Notes under the pieces: generated by a model | Databases searched by the model: none | The model's input: the letters and a program-made list of their open reading frames with translations, nothing else | What the model was told of the DNA's origin: nothing | Source: Deltaproteobacteria bacterium | Lineage (GTDB): Bacteria > Desulfobacterota > Binatia > Binatales > Binataceae | Assembly: GCA_003135135.1 (NCBI GenBank) | Contig: PLDK01000047.1 | Location: 48,755-97,489 of the forward strand | Direction: 5' to 3' | DNA: 48,735 bases | Shown here: positions 34,089-44,292 of the stretch, piece after piece | Position numbering within the stretch: position 1 is the first letter of the stretch | Layout: every line of letters begins with the position of its first letter | Position numbers and translations under genes: made by a program

Positions 34089-34601
34089 ATGGACGCTTTT
34101 GAAGCGATTCTCTCCCGCCGGGTGCAGCGCGCGTTCTCGGACAAACCGGTGGAGCGCGAAAAACTCTCGAAGATCGTCGAGGCCGGCCGCCATGCGATGA
34201 GTGCGCGCAACATGCAGCCGTGGCAGTTTGTCGTGATTCAAAATCGCGATCGGCTTACGGAGATCGGCGCGCTATGCTCGACGGGCCGCTTCGTTGCGGA
34301 GGCGCCATCGGCGATCGTGGTGCTCAAGGACGTCGCCAACGCGCGATGGGCCGACGTGGATTGCGCGCAAGCGGTGCAGAACATGGCGAACGCGGGATGG
34401 GCACTCGGCCTGGGCACGTGCTGGGTCGGCAACTTCGACGGGGCGAAGATTGGCGCGCTGCTCGGGGTCAAGGACGGATGGGCAATTTTCACGATTCTGC
34501 CGTTCGGCTACGCCGACCCGAAGAATCCGCCGCAGGCGAAGCCGCTCAAACCGCGCGGTGAGATAGTGCATTATGAGCGTGTGGGAAATCCCAAGCCGTG
34601 A
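34089..34601 (+). CDS. Nitroreductase-family flavoprotein
   Basis: 170 residues from the ATG at 34089, with ggagg eight bases upstream; the ATG at 34074 overlaps that site. FMN-binding features are SRRVQRAFSDKPV, GRHAMSARNMQPWQFVVIQN and GWALGLGTCWVGNFD. The length fits the short, single-domain nitroreductases that act as homodimers and reduce quinones, nitro-compounds or other oxidants with NAD(P)H. The substrate is unknown. It heads the + strand run with the rhodanese and cobalamin genes. Confidence 0.82.
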   Translation: MDAFEAILSRRVQRAFSDKPVEREKLSKIVEAGRHAMSARNMQPWQFVVIQNRDRLTEIGALCSTGRFVAEAPSAIVVLKDVANARWADVDCAQAVQNMANAGWALGLGTCWVGNFDGAKIGALLGVKDGWAIFTILPFGYADPKNPPQAKPLKPRGEIVHYERVGNPKP

Positions 34602-34643
34602 CGATCTGGTAGAGTCTCGACACTAAAAAAAGGAAGGTTCGCG

Positions 34644-35084
34644 ATGGCGATAAAACAGCAAGTTTCACCCGAAGCGTACGCAACGCTGCAGGCTAATCCC
34701 GACGCGCTCTATCTCGACGTTCGCACCGAAGGAGAATTTGCGGCCGGACACGCGGCCGGCGCGATCAATATCCTGGTGATGGTTGCCAAGGGTCCGGGGC
34801 AGATGCAGATGAATCTGGACTTTGTCGAGGTCGCCGAGAAGGTAATTCCCCGCGGCAAGAAACTCGTCGTCGGATGCATGGTGGGCGGACGTTCGCAGCG
34901 CGCGTGCGAGATGCTCGAAGAGGCGGGGTTCATCGATCTGATCAACGTGGTCGGCGGCTTTGGCGGCCAGCGCGACGCGTCGGGCAAGGTGGTCGTCGTG
35001 GGATGGAAGGACGCGGGACTGCCGGTGACGACCGAGCTGGGCGAGGTCACCTACGCGGCGCTGCGGACCAAGGCGGGCGTCTAA
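34644..35084 (+). CDS. Rhodanese-like sulfurtransferase
   Basis: 146 residues, one rhodanese domain. The active loop VGCMVGGRSQ carries Cys78 in the six-residue C-x-x-G-x-R pattern that favours sulfur transfer. LYLDVRTEGEFAAGHAAGAI is the typical first half, with NVVGGFGGQ near the end. A roughly 13-residue insert around 46-58 (MVAKGPGQMQMNL) is Met-rich. It shares TAATG with the next gene. The downstream metallo-beta-lactamase fold protein could act in the same sulfur pathway, but this is inference. Confidence 0.85.
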   Translation: MAIKQQVSPEAYATLQANPDALYLDVRTEGEFAAGHAAGAINILVMVAKGPGQMQMNLDFVEVAEKVIPRGKKLVVGCMVGGRSQRACEMLEEAGFIDLINVVGGFGGQRDASGKVVVVGWKDAGLPVTTELGEVTYAALRTKAGV

Positions 35085-35749
35085 TGGCGATACGCCTGAG
35101 CCGGATTTACACGCGCACGGGCGACAAGGGGACTACGGCGCTGGTGGGAGGCAAGCGCGTGCCCAAGGAGAGCGCGCGGCTGGAGGCCTACGGAACGACC
35201 GATGAGCTGAATTCGATCATCGGAATCGTTCGCAGCTACCTTCCGCAATATCGCGACGGGTTCGGCGCCGACTTCGAGCCGTATTCGGAGACCCTGCGGC
35301 GGATACAAAACGAATTGTTCGACGTGGGCAGCGAACTCGCTACGCCGCCCGACGGCGAATATCCGCAGATGCACAAGATGGGCGCCGGCGAGATCAAGCT
35401 GCTCGAAGAAGAGATGGACGCGATGGAGAAGGAGCTCGAGGGGCTTAAATCTTTCACGCTCCCCGGCGGCGGCGTGCTCAACGCGTTCCTGCATCAGGCG
35501 CGCACGGTGTGCAGGCGTGCGGAGCGCGAATGCTGGCGGCTGAAGCGCGAAGAGGACATCAACGACAATCTCATCATCTATGTGAACCGGCTGAGCGATC
35601 ATCTGTTCGTGCAGTCTCGATGGGTTGCGAAGCGGCTCGGGGAGCCCGAATTTCTGTGGGACCGCGCGCTGCGGATCGAAGAGAATAAGAAGACGGCGCG
35701 CGCGGCGAAGAGCAAGCCGGGCCGCGCGGGTGGTGCCGCGAAATCCTGA
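35084..35749 (+). CDS. PduO-type cob(I)alamin adenosyltransferase
   Basis: 221 residues from the ATG at 35084 within TAATG. The enzyme attaches the adenosyl group of ATP to cob(I)alamin to make coenzyme B12. The ATP loop RIYTRTGDKGTTALVGGKRV, the AYGTTDELNSIIG block, FTLPGG, and RRAERECW...NDNLIIYVNRLSDHLFVQSR are all family hallmarks. The C-terminal Lys/Ala-rich tail is dispensable-looking. A B12-dependent enzyme is therefore implied elsewhere in the genome, although none lies in the window. Confidence 0.92.
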   Translation: MAIRLSRIYTRTGDKGTTALVGGKRVPKESARLEAYGTTDELNSIIGIVRSYLPQYRDGFGADFEPYSETLRRIQNELFDVGSELATPPDGEYPQMHKMGAGEIKLLEEEMDAMEKELEGLKSFTLPGGGVLNAFLHQARTVCRRAERECWRLKREEDINDNLIIYVNRLSDHLFVQSRWVAKRLGEPEFLWDRALRIEENKKTARAAKSKPGRAGGAAKS

Positions 35750-35766
35750 GTGAGAGGAATTTGGCG

Positions 35767-36468
35767 ATGGCTGAATCCAGCGAAACGAAAATCTATCTTC
35801 GACAGGCGCAGATTGGCCCGATGGCGAATTTCGTGTACCTGATCGGCGATCCGGCCACGCGCAAGCTCGCGGTCGTCGATCCCGCGTGGGACGTCGAGGC
35901 GATACGCACATATGTGGAGCGGGAAGGTTACGAGATCGACAAACTCCTGCTGACGCACTATCACCCCGATCATCTGGGCGGACACATGATGGGCCAGAAT
36001 ATCGAAGGCGCCGCCAAGCTGCTCGAACACGTGAAGGTCAAGGTCTATGTGAACAAGCACGAGGCCGACGGGGTGAAGCAGGTCGCGGGATTGTCGGACT
36101 CCGACCTGGTGAAGGTCGATGCGGGCGACACGGTCAAAGTGGGCGAGCTCGAGGTGAAGTTCCTGCATACTCCCGGGCACACGCCGGGCTCGCAATGTTT
36201 CCTGGTCGAGGGCAACCTGATTTCCGGCGACACGCTGTTCGTGAATTCGTGCGGACGCGTGGACTTGCCGGGCTCGGATCCGGAGGCGATGTATCACAGC
36301 CTGAACGATACGCTGCGCAATCTCGACGACTCGACGGTGGTGTATCCGGGGCACGCGTACTCGCCGGAATCGAGCACGACGATCGGCGATCAGAAGCGTC
36401 ACAACATGTACATGCGATTTCCGACGCTGGACGATTTTCTCGACGCGATGGGCTACCCGCGCCGCTAG
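35767..36468 (+). CDS. Metallo-beta-lactamase-fold hydrolase (glyoxalase II-like)
   Basis: 233 residues from the ATG at 35767, with gagagg upstream; a TTG at 35761 is too close to it. The metal site is complete: THYHPDHLGGH, HTPGHTPGSQ, SGDTLF and PGHAYSPES. The spacing matches glyoxalase II, persulfide dioxygenase and related thioesterases. With a rhodanese two genes upstream, persulfide oxidation is a possibility, but a lactone or thioester hydrolase is equally compatible. Confidence 0.82.
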   Translation: MAESSETKIYLRQAQIGPMANFVYLIGDPATRKLAVVDPAWDVEAIRTYVEREGYEIDKLLLTHYHPDHLGGHMMGQNIEGAAKLLEHVKVKVYVNKHEADGVKQVAGLSDSDLVKVDAGDTVKVGELEVKFLHTPGHTPGSQCFLVEGNLISGDTLFVNSCGRVDLPGSDPEAMYHSLNDTLRNLDDSTVVYPGHAYSPESSTTIGDQKRHNMYMRFPTLDDFLDAMGYPRR

Positions 36469-36493
36469 CCGGGCAGCCGCGCGATGGTGGTGA

Positions 36494-38524
<2,031 letters not shown>

Positions 38525-38534
38525 ACCGGCTTTC

Positions 38535-38828
38535 ATGACGACGCAAAAGCAGGCGGGGCGCGCGAGGCTGCATCTGGTAGTCAGCGGGCGGGTGCAGGGA
38601 GTCGGCTTTCGATTCTCGGCTTGCGACGAGGCGAAGGATCTCGCACTTGCCGGATGGGTGCGCAATATCCCGGGTGGCGAGGTCGAAATCGTCGCGGAAG
38701 GGAGCAGGGAGAATTTGCAGATGCTGGCGGCGTGGGCACATCTGGGCACGCCATCGGCGCACGTAACTGAGGTACGCGAAGACTGGCTGGATTTTACCGG
38801 TGAGTTCACCGAGTTTCGGATTCGCTGA
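38535..38828 (+). CDS. acyP: Acylphosphatase
   Basis: 97 residues from the ATG at 38535; the open frame to 38460 overlaps ligA. The enzyme hydrolyses acyl phosphates. The catalytic pattern is complete: the phosphate-binding loop GRVQGVGFRF, with its Arg, and the Asn in LAGWVRNIPGGEVEIVAEG. It begins ten bases after the ligA stop. Confidence 0.93.
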   Translation: MTTQKQAGRARLHLVVSGRVQGVGFRFSACDEAKDLALAGWVRNIPGGEVEIVAEGSRENLQMLAAWAHLGTPSAHVTEVREDWLDFTGEFTEFRIR

Positions 38829-38968
38829 TCGGGCGAGCAAAAAACGGGGGCTTTTATGGCTCGGTTAGATTAGCTATGCTTTAAATCCGCGTGTTGGAAT
38901 ATTTGCAGTGCTTCGAGAGATCGGAGTAATTTTCAATTAGGCTCTAACCAGAAGGAGATTGGACTGAG

Positions 38969-40858
38969 ATGGCTGTACCACCTGAGGCGGCTGGACAAGC
39001 TGCCGAGTCGCATGAATCCGTCGCGCCCAAGCCGCATCTGAAGCGCGACCAGGTCGTTATCCGGTTTGCGGGCGACTCGGGCGATGGAATGCAGTTGACG
39101 GGGATGCAATTCACGTCCGAATCGGCGCTGGCGGGTAACGATATCGCCACGCTGCCCGACTATCCCGCTGAAATCCGCGCGCCGCAGGGAACGCTGGCCG
39201 GGGTCAGCGGCTTTCAGTTGAATTTTTCAAGCAACGAGGTCTTCACCCCCGGCGACGAACCCAACGTGCTGGTCGCGATGAATCCCGCGGCGCTGCGGAC
39301 CAACCTCGAGGATCTTCAGCCCAACGCCGTGATCATCGTGGACTGCGAGGCGTTCAACGAATCCAACATCAAGCGCGCCGGCTACACCAGCAATCCGCTG
39401 ACGGATCATTCGCTCGACAAATTCCAGGTGATCGAAGTCGATGTGACCAAGCTCACGTCGCTGGCGGTGCACGGGCTGGGACTCAATAATCGCGCGGCGT
39501 TCCGATGCCGCAACATGTTCGTGCTCGGGATGCTGTCGTGGCTGTTTCAGCGGCCGATCGACGCTACGATCATCTCCCTCAAGAACCGGTTCAAGAAGGT
39601 ACCCGAACTGCTCGAGGCCAACATTCGCGTCCTCACGGCCGGGTACAACTACGGCGAGACGACCGAGATGTTCGCGAGCTCGTACGAGGTGCCAGCCGCG
39701 CATATCGCCCCCGGCCTCTATCGCAATATCACGGGCAATAGCGCGACCGCGCTGGGTTTCGTGGCGGCTGCCGTAAAGGCAGGTCGTCCGCTCTTTCTGG
39801 GCTCGTATCCGATTACGCCCGCCAGCGATATCCTGCACGACCTCGCAGGCTACAAGAATTTTCCCGTCTATACTTTCCAGGCCGAGGATGAGATCGCCGG
39901 CGTGTGCTCGGCGATTGGCGCGGCATTCGGCGGAGCGATCGCAATCACCACGACTTCGGGCCCGGGCATGAACTTGAAGGGCGAGGCGATCGGGTTGGCA
40001 ATGAAGGTTGAGCTGCCGATCGTGATTACCGACGTCCAGCGCGCGGGACCGTCCACCGGAATGCCGACCAAGCCCGAGCAGGCCGATTTGATGCAGGCGA
40101 TGTATGGACGCCATGGCGAGTCGCCAGTTCCGATTATCGCGGCGTCGACGCCGGCCGACTGCTTCGATTGTGCGTTCGAGGCGGTGCGAATCGCGGTCAA
40201 GTATATGACCCCGGTGATTCTGCTCACCGACGGCCAGTTGGCCAACGGCGCTGAGCCGTGGCTGCTGCCCGACCCGGACAAGCTTGCGCCGATCAAAGTT
40301 GAGTTCGCGACCAATCCGGAGGGCTTCCTGCCCTACGCCCGCGATCCGGAAACGCTGTCGCGTCCGTGGGCGGTGCCGGGGACCAAGGGTCTCGAGCATC
40401 GCATCGGCGGACTGTCGGGCGAAAACCTGACCGGCAACGTGAGCCATTCGCCGGCCAACAACGAGCTGATGGTGCGGACGCGGGCGCGCAAGGTTGAGGG
40501 TATCAAGCGCGAGATTCCGCCGATCGAAGTGTTCGGCGATGCTAGCGGCGGCGACCTGGTCGTGCTCGGATGGGGCTCGACCTTCGGTCCGATTCGCGAA
40601 GCCGTCAAGCGGGTGCGCGCCAAGGGCAAGAAAGTCTCGCATGTGCATCTGCGCTACCTCAATCCTATGCCCGGCGACTTGAGCGAGACGCTCAAGCGTT
40701 TCAAGCAGGTGATGGTCGCGGAAATGAACATGGGACAACTGCTCAAGCTGGTGCGCGCCGAGTACCTGATCGACGCCTTCGGGTTCAACAAAATCCAGGG
40801 CCGTCCGTTCAAAGTCAGCGAGATCGAAAACCGCATCAACCGGGTCCTGGAGGGCTGA
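38969..40858 (+). CDS. korA: 2-oxoglutarate:ferredoxin oxidoreductase, fused gamma-alpha subunit
   Basis: 629 residues. The N-terminal gamma domain (about 27-200, VVIRFAGDSGDGMQLTG) is fused to the alpha pyrimidine-binding region, which carries the YPITP motif (GSYPITPASDILHDLA) and EDEIAGVCSAIGAAFGGA. With KorB it oxidatively decarboxylates 2-oxoglutarate to succinyl-CoA, giving reduced ferredoxin, as in mycobacterial and Hydrogenobacter KorAB. The ATG has aaggag 11 bases upstream after a 140-base AT-richer gap with its own likely promoter. Substrate could be another 2-oxoacid, but overall layout and two-subunit form favour 2-oxoglutarate. Confidence 0.9.
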   Translation: MAVPPEAAGQAAESHESVAPKPHLKRDQVVIRFAGDSGDGMQLTGMQFTSESALAGNDIATLPDYPAEIRAPQGTLAGVSGFQLNFSSNEVFTPGDEPNVLVAMNPAALRTNLEDLQPNAVIIVDCEAFNESNIKRAGYTSNPLTDHSLDKFQVIEVDVTKLTSLAVHGLGLNNRAAFRCRNMFVLGMLSWLFQRPIDATIISLKNRFKKVPELLEANIRVLTAGYNYGETTEMFASSYEVPAAHIAPGLYRNITGNSATALGFVAAAVKAGRPLFLGSYPITPASDILHDLAGYKNFPVYTFQAEDEIAGVCSAIGAAFGGAIAITTTSGPGMNLKGEAIGLAMKVELPIVITDVQRAGPSTGMPTKPEQADLMQAMYGRHGESPVPIIAASTPADCFDCAFEAVRIAVKYMTPVILLTDGQLANGAEPWLLPDPDKLAPIKVEFATNPEGFLPYARDPETLSRPWAVPGTKGLEHRIGGLSGENLTGNVSHSPANNELMVRTRARKVEGIKREIPPIEVFGDASGGDLVVLGWGSTFGPIREAVKRVRAKGKKVSHVHLRYLNPMPGDLSETLKRFKQVMVAEMNMGQLLKLVRAEYLIDAFGFNKIQGRPFKVSEIENRINRVLEG

Positions 40859-40864
40859 TCGAAA

Positions 40865-41863
40865 ATGGCAACCGTTCTTAACCGCAAGGATTTCGTCTCC
40901 AACCAGGAAGTGCGCTGGTGCCCCGGATGCGGCGATTACGCGATTCTGGCCGCGGTGCAAAAAACGATGCCCGAGTTCGGCGTCGCTCCCGAGAACACGG
41001 TCTTCATCTCGGGGATCGGATGCTCGAGCCGGTTTCCGTACTACATGAACACCTACGGCTTCCACACCATTCACGGCCGTGCGCCGGCGATCGCCACGGG
41101 GCTTAAGATTTCACGGCCCGATCTCGACGTGTGGGTGGTGACCGGCGACGGCGACGGGCTCTCGATCGGGGGCAATCATCTAATCCACGTGCTCAGGCGC
41201 AACGTCGATATAAAGATTCTGCTCTTCAACAATCGAATCTACGGACTCACCAAGGGCCAATACTCGCCGACCTCGGAAGTGGGCAAAATTACCAAGTCCA
41301 CGCCGGCCGGTTCGATTGATTTTCCGTTCAATCCGATCACGGTGGCGCTCGGCACGCACGGGACCTTCGTTGCGCGGTCGATCGACATCGAGCAGAAGCA
41401 TCTCGGCGAGATGCTCAAGCGCGCACATGAGCATCGCGGCACGTCGTTCATAGAGATTCTGCAGAACTGCAGTATCTTCAACGAAGGCGCTTTCAACGAT
41501 GTCACCGACAAGGCGCTCAAGGCGGACCATCAGCTGGTTCTCGAGCACGGCAAACCGCTCATCTTCGGCAAGAATCGCGACAAGGGAATCAGGATGAACG
41601 GAATGCGCCCCGAGGCAGTGCAGCTCAGCGCAACCGTCACAGAGAAGGACCTCGTCGTGCACGACGAGACCAATCTGTCGCTGGCGTTCATGCTTGGACA
41701 CTTCGAGCCTCCCCTGCCCACGCCGGTGGGAGTGTTCTACGCGGTGTCGCGGCCGACTTACGATGGAGCTGTGAACCAGCAGCTCGTGGACGCCAAGGCC
41801 AAGCAGGGCGCGGGCGACTTGAGGGCGCTGCTGGGCAAGGGCGATACCTGGACGGTGAACTGA
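40865..41863 (+). CDS. korB: 2-oxoglutarate:ferredoxin oxidoreductase, beta subunit
   Basis: 332 residues. Ligands for a 4Fe-4S cluster are Cys19 and Cys22 in WCPGCGDYA, Cys53 in GIGCSSRFP and a fourth in QNCSIFNEGAF. The thiamine-diphosphate motif VVTGDGDGLSIGGNH to LLFNNRIYGLTKGQYSPTS is complete. It follows korA by six bases. The operon ends at a strong terminator. Confidence 0.93.
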   Translation: MATVLNRKDFVSNQEVRWCPGCGDYAILAAVQKTMPEFGVAPENTVFISGIGCSSRFPYYMNTYGFHTIHGRAPAIATGLKISRPDLDVWVVTGDGDGLSIGGNHLIHVLRRNVDIKILLFNNRIYGLTKGQYSPTSEVGKITKSTPAGSIDFPFNPITVALGTHGTFVARSIDIEQKHLGEMLKRAHEHRGTSFIEILQNCSIFNEGAFNDVTDKALKADHQLVLEHGKPLIFGKNRDKGIRMNGMRPEAVQLSATVTEKDLVVHDETNLSLAFMLGHFEPPLPTPVGVFYAVSRPTYDGAVNQQLVDAKAKQGAGDLRALLGKGDTWTVN

Positions 41864-41890
41864 TCCGCGAACATTTGTAGCGAATGCACG

Positions 41891-41926
41891 AAGGCCCGCG
41901 AGCGCATCTCGCGGGCCTTTTTTTTT
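41891..41926 (+). terminator. Rho-independent terminator after korB
   Basis: A 12-bp perfect stem (aaggcccgcgag, loop cgcat, ctcgcgggcctt) is followed by seven more T residues. It is 28 bases after the korB stop and is the clearest intrinsic terminator in the window. The minus-strand DprE2-like gene ends just beyond it. Confidence 0.95.
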
Positions 41927-41962
41927 AAGTCCCGGCTTTGCCCAGCCGCTAATCGAAGATCT

Positions 41963-42700
41963 TCAGAAGCTGAGGCGTTTGAACCGGCTTTCGGGGATGA
42001 GCCGGATCGCGCCCATGATGAAGCGCCAGAACCATGGGGTGTACACGACTTCGGCGCGCCTGCGATACGCCGCGTATATCAGATCGGCGGCTTTGGCGGG
42101 TGCAATCGTGAGCAGCGCGCCCTCGCGTCCCCAGGTCATTCGAGTATCCACTGTGCCGAGCTTCACCGTCATCACATGCACTCCACTGGCGGCCAGCCGC
42201 CCGCGAAGGCCTTGCGCAAAGATGGCGAGCGCGCCCTTGGCCGAGCCGTACACATAATTGCGTGCGCGGCCGCGCTCGCCGGCGACCGATCCGATCACGA
42301 TGATGAAGCCGGAGAGTTGCTGTTCGAGATGACGGGCAGCCAGCGTAATCAAAGACACGGCGCCGGTGAAGTTCTGATTAATCGTGGCAAGCGCGGCGCC
42401 GGGGTCGGTTTGGGCGGCGTCTTCGTCGCCAAGCGTGCCGAAGCATACGACGACGCCGTCAAGTCCGCCGAGCTGGCCTGCGGCGTGACGGATGAACTCG
42501 TCGTGAGAGGCGAAATCCGACGCGTCGAAGGTCCCGGAAAGAGCGGTCGCTCCCGCGCGAACGCTGACATCTTCCGCAACCCGCCGAACCTCATCGCCGT
42601 CGCGGGCGGCGAGGTACAATCGCGCTCCATCGGATGCGAAGCGAAGCGCGAGTGCGCGCGCGATCGGGCTGGTGGCGCCAAGAATCAGAACTTTTGTCAT
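41963..42700 (-). CDS. DprE2-like SDR (2-keto-ribose reductase of polyprenyl-pentose pathway)
   Basis: 245 residues from the ATG at 42700; the open frame to 42919 overlaps the DprE1-like gene and has no family support. SDR features are VLILGATSPIARALALRF at the N-terminus, FGTLGDEDAA, the Ser in IGSVAGERGR, and YVYGSAKGAL with the Tyr-Lys pair. The ATSPIA loop and sequence style match DprE2, which reduces decaprenylphosphoryl-2-keto-ribose to the arabinose form. The neighbouring upstream gene is the expected DprE1 partner, 25 bases away. The C-terminal PWFWRFIMGAIRLIPES segment is typical. Confidence 0.8.
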   Translation of the reverse strand: MTKVLILGATSPIARALALRFASDGARLYLAARDGDEVRRVAEDVSVRAGATALSGTFDASDFASHDEFIRHAAGQLGGLDGVVVCFGTLGDEDAAQTDPGAALATINQNFTGAVSLITLAARHLEQQLSGFIIVIGSVAGERGRARNYVYGSAKGALAIFAQGLRGRLAASGVHVMTVKLGTVDTRMTWGREGALLTIAPAKAADLIYAAYRRRAEVVYTPWFWRFIMGAIRLIPESRFKRLSF

Positions 42701-42725
42701 CGTGCGATAGAGCTTGCGCCGTTTT

Positions 42726-44114
42726 TCAGGCGGGACACATCCCAAGCCTGCGCGACAGGCTCGACGAGAAGCGATTGTCGGGATCGGCGGCGGCCTTCGC
42801 CGCCTGCCACTTGGCGAGATTCGGATACATCGCGCGAAACGTCTCCGCAGATAGGCGCGCATCCTTGGCCAGGTACACGCGCCCGCCGCGCTTAAGCACC
42901 ATCGCGTCGATCGAGTCAAGGAATTCCAGCAGTCCTTCCGTCATCGGGAAGTCGAGTGCGAGCGTGTAGCCGGGCATCGGGAAGGAAAGCAGGCCGTCTT
43001 GCGCGCCGAACTTCTTGAGTACGGCGAGAAACGATCCGCGCCCGCTGCGGCTGATGGCCTCGAGCACTTCAACCAGCCCCGCGCGGCTCTCGTCGGGCGG
43101 CCACACGCATTGATATTGCACGAAGCCGCGTTTTCCATAGATTCGATTCCAGTTCCGGATCGAATCGAGCGGGTAGAAAAAACCTTCGTAGTCGAAGATG
43201 GTGTGGGCCGCGGTCTGGCGGTGAAGGGCATAATAGACCGCGTTGAACGCCTTGACGGTAAGCCGATTCAGCGCAAATCCCGGAAGGTCGAATGGAACCA
43301 TTGGGCTGAGCCGCGGTATCGTGCCCAGCGGATTTTGCGCCAGATTTCGGGGCAGCCGGTCCAGCGTCGCAAAGTTGCCGACGTTAAGCACCGAGCGCCC
43401 CAGCGCGCCCATCCGGCTGGCGCAATCGATCCACGCGACCGAATAGCCCCACTCGGCGTCGGCGCGCTCGAAGGCCTCGATCGCGGCGTCGATATTGCCT
43501 GCGCGGATCAACTCGCCATCGAGATAAGCGCTCTCGACGCGCCGCATCCTCAGTTCAAGTTCGAGGATGACACCGGTCAGACCCATCCCGCCCACCGTCG
43601 CCCGGAACAGCTCGGCGTTTTCCTCGCGCGAGCATCGAAGCACTTCGCCCGACGCGATCATCAGGTCGAAGCTGGTCACGTGCGAGGCCAATGAGGAGTC
43701 GCGATGGTGATTCTTGCCGTGCACGTCGGCGGCGATCGATCCGCCAAGCGTGACGAAGCGGGTGCCCGGCGTGACCGGCGGAAAGAAACCGCGCGGGAGA
43801 AAGACGTCGATCAACTCCGCGATAGTAACGCCGGCCTCGCATCGCAGGATGCCGGTGTCGGCGTCGAAGGAGAGCATCCGATTGAGCCGCGTCAGATCGA
43901 CGACGCGATTTTGATCGTTCAGCGCCGCGTCACCGTAGGCACGGCCCGCGCCGCGCGCGATTAGCGAGGTTGCGTCGGCGGTCACGACCGCATGTAGTTC
44001 GGCGATTTTCTCGGGCCGATAGATGTCGCTCTCTGAGAGCGGATAGCGGCCCCATCCGGTGAGTAAGGCATGGCGCGGTTTAGGCATCGCGCTGGATTCG
44101 CTTCGTTCGGTCAT
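42726..44114 (-). CDS. DprE1-like FAD oxidase (polyprenylphosphoryl-ribose 2-epimerase subunit)
   Basis: 462 residues of the FAD_binding_4 / ALO-like family. DprE1 oxidises the 2'-OH of polyprenylphosphoryl-ribose. Hallmarks are LTGWGRYPLSES, ARGAGRAYGDAALN, PGTRFVTLGGSIAADVHGKN with the following His-His, VQYQCVWP, FPMPGYTLALDFP and YLAKDARLS with the catalytic Lys417. At the position of mycobacterial Cys387, the target of benzothiazinone drugs, this protein has Ala386 (Thr-Leu-Ala-Leu-Asp-Phe). The start is the ATG at 44114 or an in-frame one at 44087; neither has a clear ribosome site. Outside actinobacteria such pairs make arabinose for envelope glycans, but the product here is inferred. 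Confidence 0.85.
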   Translation of the reverse strand: MTERSESSAMPKPRHALLTGWGRYPLSESDIYRPEKIAELHAVVTADATSLIARGAGRAYGDAALNDQNRVVDLTRLNRMLSFDADTGILRCEAGVTIAELIDVFLPRGFFPPVTPGTRFVTLGGSIAADVHGKNHHRDSSLASHVTSFDLMIASGEVLRCSREENAELFRATVGGMGLTGVILELELRMRRVESAYLDGELIRAGNIDAAIEAFERADAEWGYSVAWIDCASRMGALGRSVLNVGNFATLDRLPRNLAQNPLGTIPRLSPMVPFDLPGFALNRLTVKAFNAVYYALHRQTAAHTIFDYEGFFYPLDSIRNWNRIYGKRGFVQYQCVWPPDESRAGLVEVLEAISRSGRGSFLAVLKKFGAQDGLLSFPMPGYTLALDFPMTEGLLEFLDSIDAMVLKRGGRVYLAKDARLSAETFRAMYPNLAKWQAAKAAADPDNRFSSSLSRRLGMCPA

Positions 44115-44249
44115 TTGCGTGCGCGGCCGCCATCGCTGACGGGTCGCAAGTATGCATCGAAACTAACAGGTACAAGGGCGCGCGAGAAACAGCCGCGCCC
44201 CGCGCGCTTCAGCGTCTAGGTGCACGAGGTCCCGCTGCCCGCCCGCGCG

Positions 44250-44276
44250 TTCCTTTTTTGTGTCATCCTGACCGAA
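44250..44276 (+). repeat. Dispersed repeat, copy 2
   Basis: The sequence ttccttttttgtgtcatcct and the following gaccgaa match, with three changes in 26, the reverse complement of 493-519. It lies in the 178-base space between the DprE1-like start and the MFS stop, which holds no recognised gene. It is the only other copy of this family seen in the window. Confidence 0.55.
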
Positions 44277-44292
44277 CCCCCTTTTGCGGACA

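Noticed and set aside
39227-41074. 615-codon minus-strand open frame antisense to korA and korB
   Set aside because: Arg/His/Ala-rich shadow typical of high-GC DNA; it covers two confidently assigned genes and shows no motif.
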